Part shown: piece after piece, positions 43,046 through 52,331 of the stretch | Numbering within the stretch: position 1 is the stretch's first letter | Layout: every line of letters begins with the position of its first letter | NCBI RefSeq assembly: GCF_017798165.1 | Contig: NZ_CP059068.1 | Coordinates: 3,348,001 to 3,412,000, forward strand | Direction: 5' to 3' | Length of the DNA stretch: 64,000 bases | Source: Rhodoferax sp. AJA081-3 | GTDB taxonomy: Bacteria > Pseudomonadota > Gammaproteobacteria > Burkholderiales > Burkholderiaceae_C | Program-made: the position numbers and the translations under genes | Notes under the pieces: generated by a model | Database searches by the model: none | The model's input: the letters and a program-made list of their open reading frames with translations, nothing else | Told to the model about the DNA's origin: nothing

Positions 43046-44065
43046 ATGGAATTTTTCAAAATCCACCGCGACATACCGTTTATGCGGCATGCGCTGGTGT
43101 TAAACGCAGTGTCGCTGATAACGTTTTTGGCGGCCGTTTTCTTTCTCTTTTCCCGTGGTCTGCATTTGTCGGTGGAGTTCACAGGCGGAACGCTGATGGA
43201 GGTCAGTTATTCGCAGGTTGTGGACGTCAACGCGGTGCGCGACAAGGTTTCGGCCATGGGCATTCAAGACGTACAGGTGCAGAATTTTGGCACCGCCCAG
43301 GATGTGCTGATCCGTATGCCTGTGCAAAAAGGTAGCACATCGGGCGCCCAAAGTGAACGGGTTTTTGCCGGCCTGTGCACGGATGTGGCGGGCACCATGC
43401 AGGCAGACCCCAAACAAAGCGGAAAAGTCGTGTGTATGACTGCCGCCAATGCAGAGCCTTTGACCCTGCGCCGCACCGAATTCGTCGGTCCCCAGGTGGG
43501 AGACGAGTTGATGGCTGACGGACTCAAGGCCCTGGCGTTTGTGGTGGTGGGCATCATGCTGTATCTGGCCATTCGTTTCGAATGGAAGTTTGCTGTCGCG
43601 GCCATCATTGCCAACTTGCACGACGTTATCATCATTCTGGGCTTCTTCGCGTTCTTCCAGTGGGAGTTCTCTCTGCCGGTATTGGCCGCCGTGCTGGCGG
43701 TGCTGGGCTATTCCGTCAACGAGTCGGTGGTGATTTTTGACCGTATTCGGGAAAACTTCCGACGTTATCGCAAGATGGATACCCAGCAGGTCATCGACAA
43801 CGCGATCACGTCGACCATCAGCCGCACCATCATCACCCACGGTTCTACGCAGCTGATGGTCTTGTCCATGCTGTTGTTCGGCGGTGCGACCCTGCATTAT
43901 TTCGCCCTGGCGCTGACGATCGGCATTTTGTTCGGTATTTACTCCTCGGTGTTTGTCGCCGCTGCCATCGCCATGTGGCTGGGCATCAAGCGTGAAGACC
44001 TGATCAAAGCACCGGTCAAGACAGAAAGTGACCCCGCGGACCCCAACTCGGGCGCAACGGTCTGA
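43046..44065 (+). CDS. secF: Protein translocase subunit SecF
   Basis: 339 aa, six membrane helices. Hallmarks are LHLSVEFTGGTLMEVSY near the N terminus, EFVGPQVGDEL, and the SecF motif VLAVLGYSVNESVVIFDRIREN followed by SRTIITHGSTQLMVL. Forms the SecDF complex with the preceding gene. Followed 14 bp later by the DUF1631 gene. Confidence 0.98.
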   Translation: MEFFKIHRDIPFMRHALVLNAVSLITFLAAVFFLFSRGLHLSVEFTGGTLMEVSYSQVVDVNAVRDKVSAMGIQDVQVQNFGTAQDVLIRMPVQKGSTSGAQSERVFAGLCTDVAGTMQADPKQSGKVVCMTAANAEPLTLRRTEFVGPQVGDELMADGLKALAFVVVGIMLYLAIRFEWKFAVAAIIANLHDVIIILGFFAFFQWEFSLPVLAAVLAVLGYSVNESVVIFDRIRENFRRYRKMDTQQVIDNAITSTISRTIITHGSTQLMVLSMLLFGGATLHYFALALTIGILFGIYSSVFVAAAIAMWLGIKREDLIKAPVKTESDPADPNSGATV

Positions 44066-44079
44066 TCGCGTCCTGACCC

Positions 44080-46701
44080 ATGGCCATCGCACCCGGTTCC
44101 TCCAGTCTCTCGCCCCGGCAGCAGTTTGCCCGGGCCTTGCGTGAGCGTTTCCTGGCGGAGGCCGCCCAGGCCATGACCGAAATCGGCGGTGCGGTGCTGG
44201 AGCAAATCACCACCTTGATGGATGCGCCTTCCAATGCGAGAGAGAGCCAGGAGCGGCGCGACATCTGGATGGCCTACAAGACATGCAGGCCCCTGTGGCT
44301 CGAAGGCACGGTGAAGGTCTGGCGCGAGTGCCTGGATCCTCCCAACAAGAAGAAAGCTAACCTATCTGAGCCCATGGGGCTGCAGTTGGTCGGCACCGAA
44401 GTCGTCGAAAACAAAATCCTGGCCTCCCGCATGGTGATGGCGGTCATGGAAAAGGTCAGCGCCCAGCTGGAAGACCTGAAGTTGCGTATGCAGTACCTGG
44501 AAGGTACTGAAGAGCTGGCCAACAATGACCTGTTCCGACCCGAGGTGCTGGTGTTGCTGATGGTGGAGCAGTGGGCCAATTCCGGCATGCCCGGTGACTC
44601 ATGGGCCATGGTGAATGAGGTGGTGCAAAAGCTGCTGATCGAGCGCCTCAAGACCGCCTATGCCAATGCCAACGATGTATTGATCAAGAAGGGTGTCATG
44701 CCCACCATTGAACTCAAGGACCGCGTCAAGGGACCCGCACGCGGTGCTGGCGCCCGCCCGCCCGCCCGGCAGGCACCACCCCCCGGGGCTGCTGGCAAGC
44801 CACAGGCGCCTGGCGACAACCCGGGTAATACTGGCCCCGGCGATTTTGGTTCGGGTGGTGGTAATGGTGGTTATGCGCAAGGTGGCGGATACCAACAGCC
44901 TCAGGGTGGCTACGCCCCTACACAGCAGGGCGGGCACCCCGCGCAGGGGCGCGGTCCACAAGACGCTGGTGCTGGTGGGCAGCAGGGACGGTCCGGTGGT
45001 GGATTTTTTGGTGGACGTTTAGGCTGGGGCGCCCGTGGCGCAGAGTCCGGCGGCGCGGGCGCAGAGCCGACCTCTGGGCCTGGTCCAACCTCGTCTTCGT
45101 CTCCCACACCGTTCTGGAAACAATCGTCGGGCATGCAGAACAGTATGGGCCAGGGCCACTCTGCCTCGGATGAAACCCGCATGATGACGGCTGCCTCGCC
45201 GATGGCGCGGGCCCGCAACCGGGCGCAGGGAGTGATTGGGCAAATCCGGCGCCTGTTTGTCAGCCAGGCTGGGGGCGACTTTACCGGTTCAGCCCACCAC
45301 CACCCACCCGCACCCGCGTTGGCGGCGGCCCTGGCGCCACGTCAACCCGGTCAATCTGGGGGGTATGCCGCGGGCGGCACGTTGTACGAAGATTACAGCC
45401 CTGCAGGGGTGGCCCGTGTGGCGGACGACCTGCGCGAAAAAACGGTCGAACTGAAGAAAAAAGCCGAGACCAAAGGTGAGAAGGCCACGATAGAAATAGT
45501 CGCACTGATGTTTCAGGCCATTCTGGCCGAAGAGCGTATTCCACCGGGCATCCGTGTCTGGTTTGCGCGGCTGCAAATGCCAGTGCTGCGCATGGCGCTG
45601 GAAGACCCCGACTTTTTGGGCACCACCACCCACCCGGCCCGCCTGCTGATCGACCGTATGGGTTCGGTAGTCATGGGGTTTGACTCGGCCGGTGTACAGG
45701 GCAATGCCATGGAGCTGGAAGTCAAACGCATCGTCCAGGTCATCGAGCAATACCCCGAGACCGGCAAAAAGGTCTACCAGGTGGTGTACGAGGAATTCCA
45801 GAAGTTCTTGTCCAAGTTCCTGACCGAAAAAGGCACCACACAAAAGGTTGTCAGTGTGGCCCAGCAGGTGGAGCAAAAGGAAACCCTGGCCATCCAGTAC
45901 ACCATTGAGATGCGCAACATGCTCAAGGACATGCCGGTGCGCGATGAAATTCGCGAGTACCTGTTCAAGGTCTGGGCCGAGGTGTTGGCCGTGGCGGCCG
46001 TGCGCAAAGGGCCGCAGCACAAAGACACGCTGATGCTCAAGAAATCGGCCACCGATCTGGTCTGGGCTGCCAGTGCCAAGCCTAACCGTGCCGACCGCGC
46101 ACGGGTGATCCAGGACCTGCCCAATCTGTTGCTGCGCCTGCGCTCTGGCATGACATTACTGGCCATGGCACCTTCCGAGCAGGACGTTCACATCAAGACA
46201 GTCAGTGACACACTGGCCGACGCTTTCCTGTCCAAGACCCAGGCTATCCCGCAGGCCAAGATTGACGCCATGGCCAACCGCCTGGGCAATTTGGAAGACT
46301 TTGTGTCGGAAGATGGTTTGGGTGACTTGCCGCTGGACTCTGAAAGCATAGAAATGATGCTGGGCATAGACGCATCGGCCATCGAGGTGGTGGGCAACGG
46401 GGGCTCCAAACCCAGTGCTGCGATGCTGGCCTGGGCCCAAGAGCTGCAGCTGGGCTCGTGGTTCACGCTGGACCACAACAACCAGATCACCCAGGTGCAG
46501 TTTGCCTGGCGCAGTGACCGCAAACACCTGAACCTGTTTGCCGCCAGCTCGGGCAAGAGTTATCTCATTCAGGGTGGTCGGTTGGCCGCCTATCTCCAGG
46601 CCGGCTTGCTGTTGCCACAGGAAGAAGAGACGCTGACTGTGCGTGCAACGCGGGATGCATTGTCCAAGATTGAGGCCAATCCCGAACGCCTAATGGCCTG
46701 A
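44080..46701 (+). CDS. DUF1631 family protein
   Basis: 873 aa, no signal peptide. The N-terminal part (1-210) and the C-terminal part (about 440-870) follow the DUF1631 pattern (SPRQQFARALRERFLAEAAQ; WLEWY-type helical blocks such as YTIEMRNMLKDMPVRDEIRE). Between about 215 and 370 lies a disordered Gly/Gln/Pro/Ser-rich linker (GGGNGGYAQGGGYQQPQGG). The C-terminal end (GSWFTLDHNNQITQVQFAWR) looks like a PilZ-like fold. The family is thymidine-phosphorylase-annotated in places without basis; function unknown. It may be cotranscribed with secF. Confidence 0.88.
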   Translation: MAIAPGSSSLSPRQQFARALRERFLAEAAQAMTEIGGAVLEQITTLMDAPSNARESQERRDIWMAYKTCRPLWLEGTVKVWRECLDPPNKKKANLSEPMGLQLVGTEVVENKILASRMVMAVMEKVSAQLEDLKLRMQYLEGTEELANNDLFRPEVLVLLMVEQWANSGMPGDSWAMVNEVVQKLLIERLKTAYANANDVLIKKGVMPTIELKDRVKGPARGAGARPPARQAPPPGAAGKPQAPGDNPGNTGPGDFGSGGGNGGYAQGGGYQQPQGGYAPTQQGGHPAQGRGPQDAGAGGQQGRSGGGFFGGRLGWGARGAESGGAGAEPTSGPGPTSSSSPTPFWKQSSGMQNSMGQGHSASDETRMMTAASPMARARNRAQGVIGQIRRLFVSQAGGDFTGSAHHHPPAPALAAALAPRQPGQSGGYAAGGTLYEDYSPAGVARVADDLREKTVELKKKAETKGEKATIEIVALMFQAILAEERIPPGIRVWFARLQMPVLRMALEDPDFLGTTTHPARLLIDRMGSVVMGFDSAGVQGNAMELEVKRIVQVIEQYPETGKKVYQVVYEEFQKFLSKFLTEKGTTQKVVSVAQQVEQKETLAIQYTIEMRNMLKDMPVRDEIREYLFKVWAEVLAVAAVRKGPQHKDTLMLKKSATDLVWAASAKPNRADRARVIQDLPNLLLRLRSGMTLLAMAPSEQDVHIKTVSDTLADAFLSKTQAIPQAKIDAMANRLGNLEDFVSEDGLGDLPLDSESIEMMLGIDASAIEVVGNGGSKPSAAMLAWAQELQLGSWFTLDHNNQITQVQFAWRSDRKHLNLFAASSGKSYLIQGGRLAAYLQAGLLLPQEEETLTVRATRDALSKIEANPERLMA

Positions 46702-46725
46702 TCTGCCCAGAGGGGGCGGTCTGTT

Positions 46726-47226
46726 CTAGTGGGCTACCCGGTACTCTGCGCCGTCATCGCACAGTTCATCCAGTACCAAGGCATCCGGCTCCTGGCCAAA
46801 ACTCCAGTACACCATCAGAATGATGATCTTCAAGTCGTCCAGTGAAACGGGTGTACCGGGGGCTGCCATGGCCCGTTCGATGACCACTTCACGCATGGAC
46901 GCTGGCAACACCCCCGCGGACTCCAGAAAACTGATGAAACCGAGGCACTCGGAACCCAAATGGTCCTGTTCAGCCTGGGGGTAGATACGTACGCTGGTGG
47001 CGCAGGGCTCGCGCAACCAGGGCTCGGGGGCCACCAGCTGGGACGTACCTGCAAAGCCTGAAGAGCCTCTTGCGGCGGTGTTCAAGCCCTTGAGCCAGTT
47101 CAACGCATCTTCAATTTCCTCCGCGTCAAAACCCACGGCATTGAGCTTGCGCTCCAAATGGGCGGGTTCGGGGCAGCTATCCCCTGCGTAGTAGTTTTCG
47201 TAAACGAAGACAAGGACTTCAAACAT
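46726..47226 (-). CDS. smg: Smg family protein (DUF494)
   Basis: About 166 aa from ATG 47226 (MFEVLVFVYENYYAGDSCPE), the family's typical start; the frame extends 36 bp further. It has the LNAVGFDAEEIEDALNWL and a C-terminal LDDLKIIILMVYWSFGQEPD block. Smg is almost always located beside dprA, as here (66 bp downstream of it). Molecular role unknown. Converges on the DUF1631 gene. Confidence 0.93.
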   Translation of the reverse strand: MFEVLVFVYENYYAGDSCPEPAHLERKLNAVGFDAEEIEDALNWLKGLNTAARGSSGFAGTSQLVAPEPWLREPCATSVRIYPQAEQDHLGSECLGFISFLESAGVLPASMREVVIERAMAAPGTPVSLDDLKIIILMVYWSFGQEPDALVLDELCDDGAEYRVAH

Positions 47227-47292
47227 GGACCCAATATAGCGCAGAAAAACCGGGGTCGGCACACACGACCGACTTTCCCCGCTATTTCTCGT

Positions 47293-48456
47293 TTAGGCCA
47301 GCGCGCAGCGCTGGAACAGGCCGCCCGGCAGTCGGGCCACCTGCCCATGGATTTCCAGCTCCATCAGCCGGGCCTGCAGGCTGGGCGTGTCCATCCCGGT
47401 GCGGGCTTGCAGGGCGTCCAGGCCTATAGGGTCGTAACCCAAGGCCTCCAGCAAGGGATCGTCTGAGTCCAATAGGGCCTCAGCCCCCGTTTTGTTTGGA
47501 TCATTTGCTATCAAACTTGATAAAGCAGGGGTGAACACGTGCTGCGGCATTTCTTCCAGCACATCCTGTGCGCTCTCCACCAGTTTGGCCCCCTGTTTGA
47601 TCAGGGCGTGGCAGCCGCGAGCCTGGGTGGAGTGGATGGAGCCCGGGATGGCGAATACGTCCTTGCCTTGCTCGGAGGCCAGCCGCGCCGTGATCAACGA
47701 CCCCGACTGCAGCGCCGCCTCGACAACCAACGTGCCATGGCTGAGGCCTGCAATGATGCGGTTGCGCCGTGGGAAGTTGGCAGAGAGCGGCGGCGTGCCC
47801 AAGGGGTATTCGCTGAGCAACACCCCGTGCTGGACGATGCGGTGCGCCAGATCACGGTGCTGGCGGGGATACACACGGTCCAGACCTGTGCCGACGACCG
47901 CGATGGTCGCCATCTGCCCCTTGGCGGCACCATCCAGCGCGCCTTCGTGGGCAGCGCCATCAACACCCAGTGCCAGTCCCGACACAATCGTCAGGCCTGC
48001 CTGTGCCAGTGTTTGCGAAAACTTGCGGGCGTTGGCAACACCTTGGGGTGTCGGGTTGCGGCTGCCCACAACAGCCAGGCAACACGTGGTGCAGGCCGCA
48101 AAACTGCCCTCTTGCCAGACCTCGGGTGCGCCCTTGGCATACAGCAGAAGTGGCGGGTCTTCCATATTGAGCAGCGACTGGGGGTAATCGGTATCCCCCA
48201 ACGCCAGCACGCGGTGGGCATCGGGCTGTGCCTGTAACCACGTCCAGGTGGTCTCCAACAAGGCCTGCCATTCGGCCGGGGTTTGTTTGAGTGAGGCGCT
48301 CTGTTGGGCGCTGACCACCTGCTCCAGCGCCGCCTGGGACGCTTCGAATATGCCCTGGGGCAGACCAAAAGCCGTCAGCAGCTTGCGTGCGCCTGTGTTG
48401 CCCACGCCGGGCGTCAATTGCAGGCGCAACCAGGCAGCGAGTTCAGCGCGTTCCAT
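47293..48456 (-). CDS. dprA: DNA processing protein DprA
   Basis: 387 aa. Loads RecA on incoming single-stranded DNA during natural transformation. An N-terminal helix-hairpin domain (LRLQLTPGVGNTGARKLL) is followed by the Rossmann domain with AVVGSRNPTPQG, IVSGLALGVDGAAH, ANFPRRNRIIAGLS and VVEAALQSGSLITAR. A C-terminal winged-helix/DML1-like domain (YDPIGLDALQARTGMDTPSL) completes it. The linker between the last two (about residues 310-327) is encoded by a family-A repeat. Upstream is the LysM gene on the same strand, downstream smg. Confidence 0.97.
   Translation of the reverse strand: MERAELAAWLRLQLTPGVGNTGARKLLTAFGLPQGIFEASQAALEQVVSAQQSASLKQTPAEWQALLETTWTWLQAQPDAHRVLALGDTDYPQSLLNMEDPPLLLYAKGAPEVWQEGSFAACTTCCLAVVGSRNPTPQGVANARKFSQTLAQAGLTIVSGLALGVDGAAHEGALDGAAKGQMATIAVVGTGLDRVYPRQHRDLAHRIVQHGVLLSEYPLGTPPLSANFPRRNRIIAGLSHGTLVVEAALQSGSLITARLASEQGKDVFAIPGSIHSTQARGCHALIKQGAKLVESAQDVLEEMPQHVFTPALSSLIANDPNKTGAEALLDSDDPLLEALGYDPIGLDALQARTGMDTPSLQARLMELEIHGQVARLPGGLFQRCALA
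47475..47525 (-). repeat. Family-A repeat in frame in the dprA interdomain linker
   Basis: Plus-strand order GGGCCTCAGCCCCCGTTTTG, then ATTTGCTATCAAACTTGATA. In the gene it encodes SLIANDPNKTGAEALL, between the Rossmann and C-terminal domains. Its orientation relative to the gene is opposite to that in fmt and in the exported-protein gene. Confidence 0.8.
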
Positions 48457-48522
48457 GGGGCAAGTGGCGTCGGGCGCGCACCACCGGGGTGGGTGGCGCG
48501 GACAGGTCTAGGTGTCCAGGTA

Positions 48523-49752
48523 TCAGGGGCGTGGATTGACCAGTCGGTCACCCACACGCACACCATCGGTGATTTCCAGAATCAGGGCATAAGACACCCG
48601 CTCGAACGTCCGGAACACCATCAGCAGGCCGTTGCGCTCATCTGGCAGTTTCATCAGCGTGCTGCCACCGTCGGTCTTGTCGACAATGCGGGCGCCGTCC
48701 TTCAGAATGGCCAGCACCACGCCGGGTTCCATGCCGTCCGCGGTGCCTTTGTTGATGGCAACCACCTGGTTCTGACCAGCGTTGATGACCGCGCTACCGT
48801 ACACAGAAACAACGCGGCCCTCAACTTTTTCTGCAGGTGCACGGGGCGTATAGGTCTGCAACTGGCGGGGAGGTTCGGGCAACAAGCGGTCACCGACGCG
48901 CATTTCTTCTTTGGCACCCACGATGTCAATGGTGGCGGGCACCACCGCCTGGCTGGTTTTGCCCTTGCCGTCTTCGGCATCGGTGCTGCCTTCACCCCGG
49001 GCCATGACGGCCTTGCCCACGTACTGCGCTTCATAACCCAGAATTTCACCGGTGCCCGGGTCTTTCAGGGGCGTGGCATTGCGGAAAATGCGGAAGTGCT
49101 GGTCTTTGGGCTGGTCGTCTAGCAGGGGTGAGCCGTCGGCGCCGCGTGCGTACACACGGTCGCCCCGTGTGATCAGCACCCGGCTGTCCTGTGCCGCCAC
49201 GATGCGGGGGGCAGACTTCAGGCCCGCTTCGTCCACAATGATGGGCTCGGCCAAAAACGCTTCGATGATGCTGGAGCGCAGGGTCGGCAGGGCCAGATCA
49301 CCCAGCATTTCGTAGCGGGTACGCGGCTCTACCTTCACAGTGGGCGGTTCGCCCTGGTCAGTGCCCTCCAGGCGCAGGCGGGCAAAACCGTCCTTGCGTT
49401 CCAGAATCAGGACCTGGCCGGGGTAAATGCGGTGCGGGTTCTTGATCTCGTCGATGTTCATGCCCCACAACTCGGGCCAGCGCCAGGGGCTCTTGAGGTA
49501 CAGGCGGGAGATGGCCCACAGGGTATCGCCGGACTTGATGGTGTAACGCTCGGGTGCATTGGCAGCCAGATCGCTCAGTGGCACGCCCCGCTGGGCGACC
49601 AGGTTGGCCGTATCCCTTTGTGTGCCCGTAATGGGGTAGTTTTGCGCCCATGCCGGTGCACCCACCAAGGCACTGGTAATGGCGGTCAGCGCAGCCAGCT
49701 TGGCGAGCTTGGCGATGGCCAGGGTGGATTCGCCTTTGAGGTGTGTCGTCAT
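48523..49752 (-). CDS. LysM-domain exported protein
   Basis: About 409 aa from ATG 49752 (MTTHLKGESTLAIAKLAKLA), with ATG 49764 as alternative. Signal peptide ends near APAWAQ. A LysM domain (about residues 47-98) reads YTIKSGDTLWAISRLYLKSP then NPHRIYPGQVLIL and should bind peptidoglycan. The rest is a beta-rich region with repeated VGDRL motifs. The order def-divergent-lysM-dprA is standard in Burkholderiales and gammaproteobacteria. Function presumed in the cell envelope. Confidence 0.9.
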   Translation of the reverse strand: MTTHLKGESTLAIAKLAKLAALTAITSALVGAPAWAQNYPITGTQRDTANLVAQRGVPLSDLAANAPERYTIKSGDTLWAISRLYLKSPWRWPELWGMNIDEIKNPHRIYPGQVLILERKDGFARLRLEGTDQGEPPTVKVEPRTRYEMLGDLALPTLRSSIIEAFLAEPIIVDEAGLKSAPRIVAAQDSRVLITRGDRVYARGADGSPLLDDQPKDQHFRIFRNATPLKDPGTGEILGYEAQYVGKAVMARGEGSTDAEDGKGKTSQAVVPATIDIVGAKEEMRVGDRLLPEPPRQLQTYTPRAPAEKVEGRVVSVYGSAVINAGQNQVVAINKGTADGMEPGVVLAILKDGARIVDKTDGGSTLMKLPDERNGLLMVFRTFERVSYALILEITDGVRVGDRLVNPRP

Positions 49753-49946
49753 ATCGTGCTGCATTTCCAAGGAAGAACTTGATAAGTTACGCGCGATTTT
49801 GCGCTCAAGCCCTTGATTCGGCAACGTTTTTAGCCAACTGGCGGTGCGCAAACCCGCAAAAGTGGCGAAAATAGCGACACTTATGAAACCTTGCGGGACA
49901 GGCCGCAGCACGCACCGTGTGCAAGCCCTGTCTCCAACTGACCACT

Positions 49947-50456
49947 ATGCTGCTCCCCATTCTTTGTTTTCCCGACCCCAAACTGCACAAAGTTGCCAAG
50001 CCTGTGGCTGTGGTGGACGACCGCATCAAGACCCTGGTCGCCAATATGCTGGAGACCATGTACGACGCCAAGGGCATTGGCCTGGCCGCTACCCAGGTGG
50101 ATGTGCACGAACGTGTCATCGTCATCGACGTGTCGGAAGAGCGCGATGAGCCCCTGGTGCTGATCAACCCCGAACTGGTGTGGACCAGCCCTGAGACCCA
50201 CTTGAACGAAGAAGGCTGCCTGTCCGTACCCGGCATTTACGACGGGGTCCAGCGTTTTGACGCTGTGCATGTGCGCGCCCAGGACCTCACGGGCACAGCG
50301 CGTGTCATCGAAGCCGACGAGTTGCTGGCCGTGTGTATCCAGCACGAGATGGACCACCTGATGGGCAAGGTGTTTGTGGAATACCTGTCACCCCTCAAAC
50401 GCGACCGCATCAAGAAAAAAATGATCAAGGCCCAACGCGAGGAAGCCCAGCAGTGA
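49947..50456 (+). CDS. def: Peptide deformylase
   Basis: 169 aa from ATG 49947 ([20 protein letters not shown]); the frame continues upstream but the family starts here. Removes the formyl group from nascent proteins. The three metal-site motifs are present: GIGLAATQV (43-51), EEGCLSVPG with ligand Cys91, and QHEMDHLMG with ligands His133 and His137 and catalytic Glu134. Operon with fmt (25 bp gap). Confidence 0.98.
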   Translation: MLLPILCFPDPKLHKVAKPVAVVDDRIKTLVANMLETMYDAKGIGLAATQVDVHERVIVIDVSEERDEPLVLINPELVWTSPETHLNEEGCLSVPGIYDGVQRFDAVHVRAQDLTGTARVIEADELLAVCIQHEMDHLMGKVFVEYLSPLKRDRIKKKMIKAQREEAQQ

Positions 50457-50481
50457 CGCCTGTCCAATACGGGGCCGGCGC

Positions 50482-51567
50482 ATGAGGGTCATCTTTGCCG
50501 GCACGCCGGAATTTGCCCGCGTGGCACTGGAGCGACTACACGCCAGCGGCCACACCATTGCGCTGGTGCTGAGCCAACCCGACCGGCCCGCCGGCCGTGG
50601 CATGAAACTGCAGGCCTCGGCGGTCAAACAGTTCGCCGTGGAGCACGGCATACCGGTCGCCCAGCCGCGCAGTCTGCGCCTGGATGGCAAATACCCCGAA
50701 GACGCCGCCGCCGCCCGCCAGGCGATTGCCGATGCACAAGCCGACGTGATGGTGGTCGCGGCCTACGGCCTGATCCTGCCGCAATGGGTTCTGGATGATA
50801 TGGCCCCCACGCTCCCCGCTGCGCGTGGTTCGCTGCCCCCCGAGGGGGCCCTCGCGCCTAGGGGCGGCCCGTCGGCGCTCGTGGCCACCCAGCCCAAGTT
50901 CGGCTGCCTGAATATCCACGGCTCCTTGCTCCCGCGTTGGCGCGGTGCGGCACCGATCCACCGTGCCATCGAGGCGGGTGACACCGAGACCGGTGTCACC
51001 ATCATGCAGATGGACGCCGGGCTGGATACCGGCGACATGTTGCTGGTGCACAGCATGGACATCCTCCCAACCGACACCACCGCCACCCTGCACGACCGTA
51101 TGGCGGCGCTGGGGGGTGACCTGATCGTGATGGCATTGGACATGGCTGCGGCGGGGCGCCTGGAGCCCGTGCCGCAACCTGCGGCCGGAGTGACCTACGC
51201 CCACAAGATCGAAAAACACGAAGCGGCCATCGACTGGCGGTTAGATGCCGCCAGCATCGTCCGGCGGGTGCGGGCCTTCAACCCCTTTCCTGGGGCGACT
51301 GCCACGCTGAATGGTGAGGTCATCAAGGTCTGGGGGGCACATGCCGTAGACGGCCCCACCACCCAAGCTCCTGGGTCAATTGTGGCCGTAGCCCCCGTCG
51401 GTATTGAAGTGGCTGCTATGCAATCGATAGTAAATCTTACCGAGTTGCAACGCCCCGGCGGCAAACGCCTGGCCGTGGCGGACTTTCTGCGCGGCTTTGG
51501 GGTGCAGGTGGGCCAGCAGTTTGAACTGCTGGCGACCAACACGACGCCACCGCCCACCAGCGCCTAG
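50482..51567 (+). CDS. fmt: Methionyl-tRNA formyltransferase with repeat-derived insertion
   Basis: 361 aa, longer than the usual 310-330. Formylates initiator Met-tRNA using 10-formyl-THF. The catalytic domain shows [42 protein letters not shown] and the signature [20 protein letters not shown]. Between VL (104) and GCLN (141) there are about 36 residues where E. coli Fmt has about 5. The extra part ([15 protein letters not shown] and onwards) is encoded by a family-B repeat. The C-terminal OB-fold-like domain contains a family-A-like segment ([16 protein letters not shown]) that replaces equal-length family sequence. No frame is lost, so the protein is probably functional. Confidence 0.95.
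   Translation: MRVIFAGTPEFARVALERLHASGHTIALVLSQPDRPAGRGMKLQASAVKQFAVEHGIPVAQPRSLRLDGKYPEDAAAARQAIADAQADVMVVAAYGLILPQWVLDDMAPTLPAARGSLPPEGALAPRGGPSALVATQPKFGCLNIHGSLLPRWRGAAPIHRAIEAGDTETGVTIMQMDAGLDTGDMLLVHSMDILPTDTTATLHDRMAALGGDLIVMALDMAAAGRLEPVPQPAAGVTYAHKIEKHEAAIDWRLDAASIVRRVRAFNPFPGATATLNGEVIKVWGAHAVDGPTTQAPGSIVAVAPVGIEVAAMQSIVNLTELQRPGGKRLAVADFLRGFGVQVGQQFELLATNTTPPPTSA
50802..50876 (+). repeat. Family-B repeat inserted in frame in fmt
   Basis: Runs from GGCCCCCACGCTCCCCGCTG through CGCTGCCCCCCGAGGGGGCC to GGGGCGGCCCGTCGGCG. Both ends match the reverse complement of the intergenic family-B copy at about 15761-15970, with much of the middle missing. CCCCCCGAGGGGGC forms a compact stem. 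It adds about 30 residues to the Fmt catalytic domain. Confidence 0.8.
51384..51436 (+). repeat. Family-A repeat-like segment in frame in the Fmt C-terminal domain
   Basis: GGCCGTAGCCCCCGTCGGTA, then GGCTGCTATGCAATCGATAG: the reverse complement carries both conserved halves of family A. The encoded peptide aligns with E. coli Fmt (GTILNANKQGIQVATGDGIL region) without a length change, so it replaced host sequence or converged on it; this is the less certain of the two fmt segments. Confidence 0.6.
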
Positions 51568-51580
51568 GCGCACCACATCC

Positions 51581-52330
51581 ATGCTGCTGCACCGCGACAA
51601 CTTCCAGCACCCCGAGTTCCGCCAGGGCGCGGCCGACATGATGGGTGTGGCCACGGGCATTGCCGCCTGGGGCCTGATGACGGGTGTGGCCATGGTCAAG
51701 TCCGGCATGAGCACGGCGGAGGCCTTGTTGATGGCGGCCATCGTGTTTGCCGGCAGTTCCCAACTGGCCGCCATCCCACTGATACTGGCCGGTGCACCCA
51801 TCTGGGTGGTGCTGGCCACGGCACTGTGTGTGAACCTGCGGTTTGTGGTGTTCAGCGTGCACATGCGGCCCTATGTGATGCACCTGCCGTTGCGCGACCG
51901 CCTGTTCGCGGGTTACCTGACCGGCGACCTGACCTATGTGTTGTTTGTCAAACGCTTCCACCATCCCGGCGTTACCACGGACGAGCGCGCGGGCCAGATG
52001 GCTTACCTCGTGGGCAATGGCGGGCTGAACTGGATCAGTTGGACCTCGTTCAGCATCCTGGGTGTGGTGCTGGCCAATGCCATTCCCGCCCAATGGGGCC
52101 TGGGGTTTGCCGGCATTCTGGCGTTGTTGGGCATGTTGTGTTCACTGGCCTCCACCAAGCTGCGCTGGATCTCGGCGGCCGTGGCCGGCTCGGCGGCGGT
52201 AGCGGCGTTTGCACTGCCGCTCAAGCTCAACATCCTGACAGCCATTGTTGCGTCGGTGGTGGTCTGCCTGTTGCTGGAGAAAACCGCATTGCACGCGCAC
52301 CCCGTTTCACCACCGGACCGGGGGCACTGA
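51581..52330 (+). CDS. azlC: AzlC family branched-chain amino acid exporter subunit
   Basis: About 249 aa from ATG 51581 (MLLHRDNFQHPEFRQGAADM). Inner-membrane protein with the AzlC pattern GVAMVKSGMSTAEALLMAAI, VFAGSSQLAAIPLILAGAP, NLRFVVFSVHMRP and GYLTGDLTYVLF. Forms the large subunit of an exporter with AzlD, which follows after 1 bp. It starts 13 bp after fmt, so it may be read from the def-fmt operon. Confidence 0.95.
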   Translation: MLLHRDNFQHPEFRQGAADMMGVATGIAAWGLMTGVAMVKSGMSTAEALLMAAIVFAGSSQLAAIPLILAGAPIWVVLATALCVNLRFVVFSVHMRPYVMHLPLRDRLFAGYLTGDLTYVLFVKRFHHPGVTTDERAGQMAYLVGNGGLNWISWTSFSILGVVLANAIPAQWGLGFAGILALLGMLCSLASTKLRWISAAVAGSAAVAAFALPLKLNILTAIVASVVVCLLLEKTALHAHPVSPPDRGH

Positions 52331-52331
52331 A

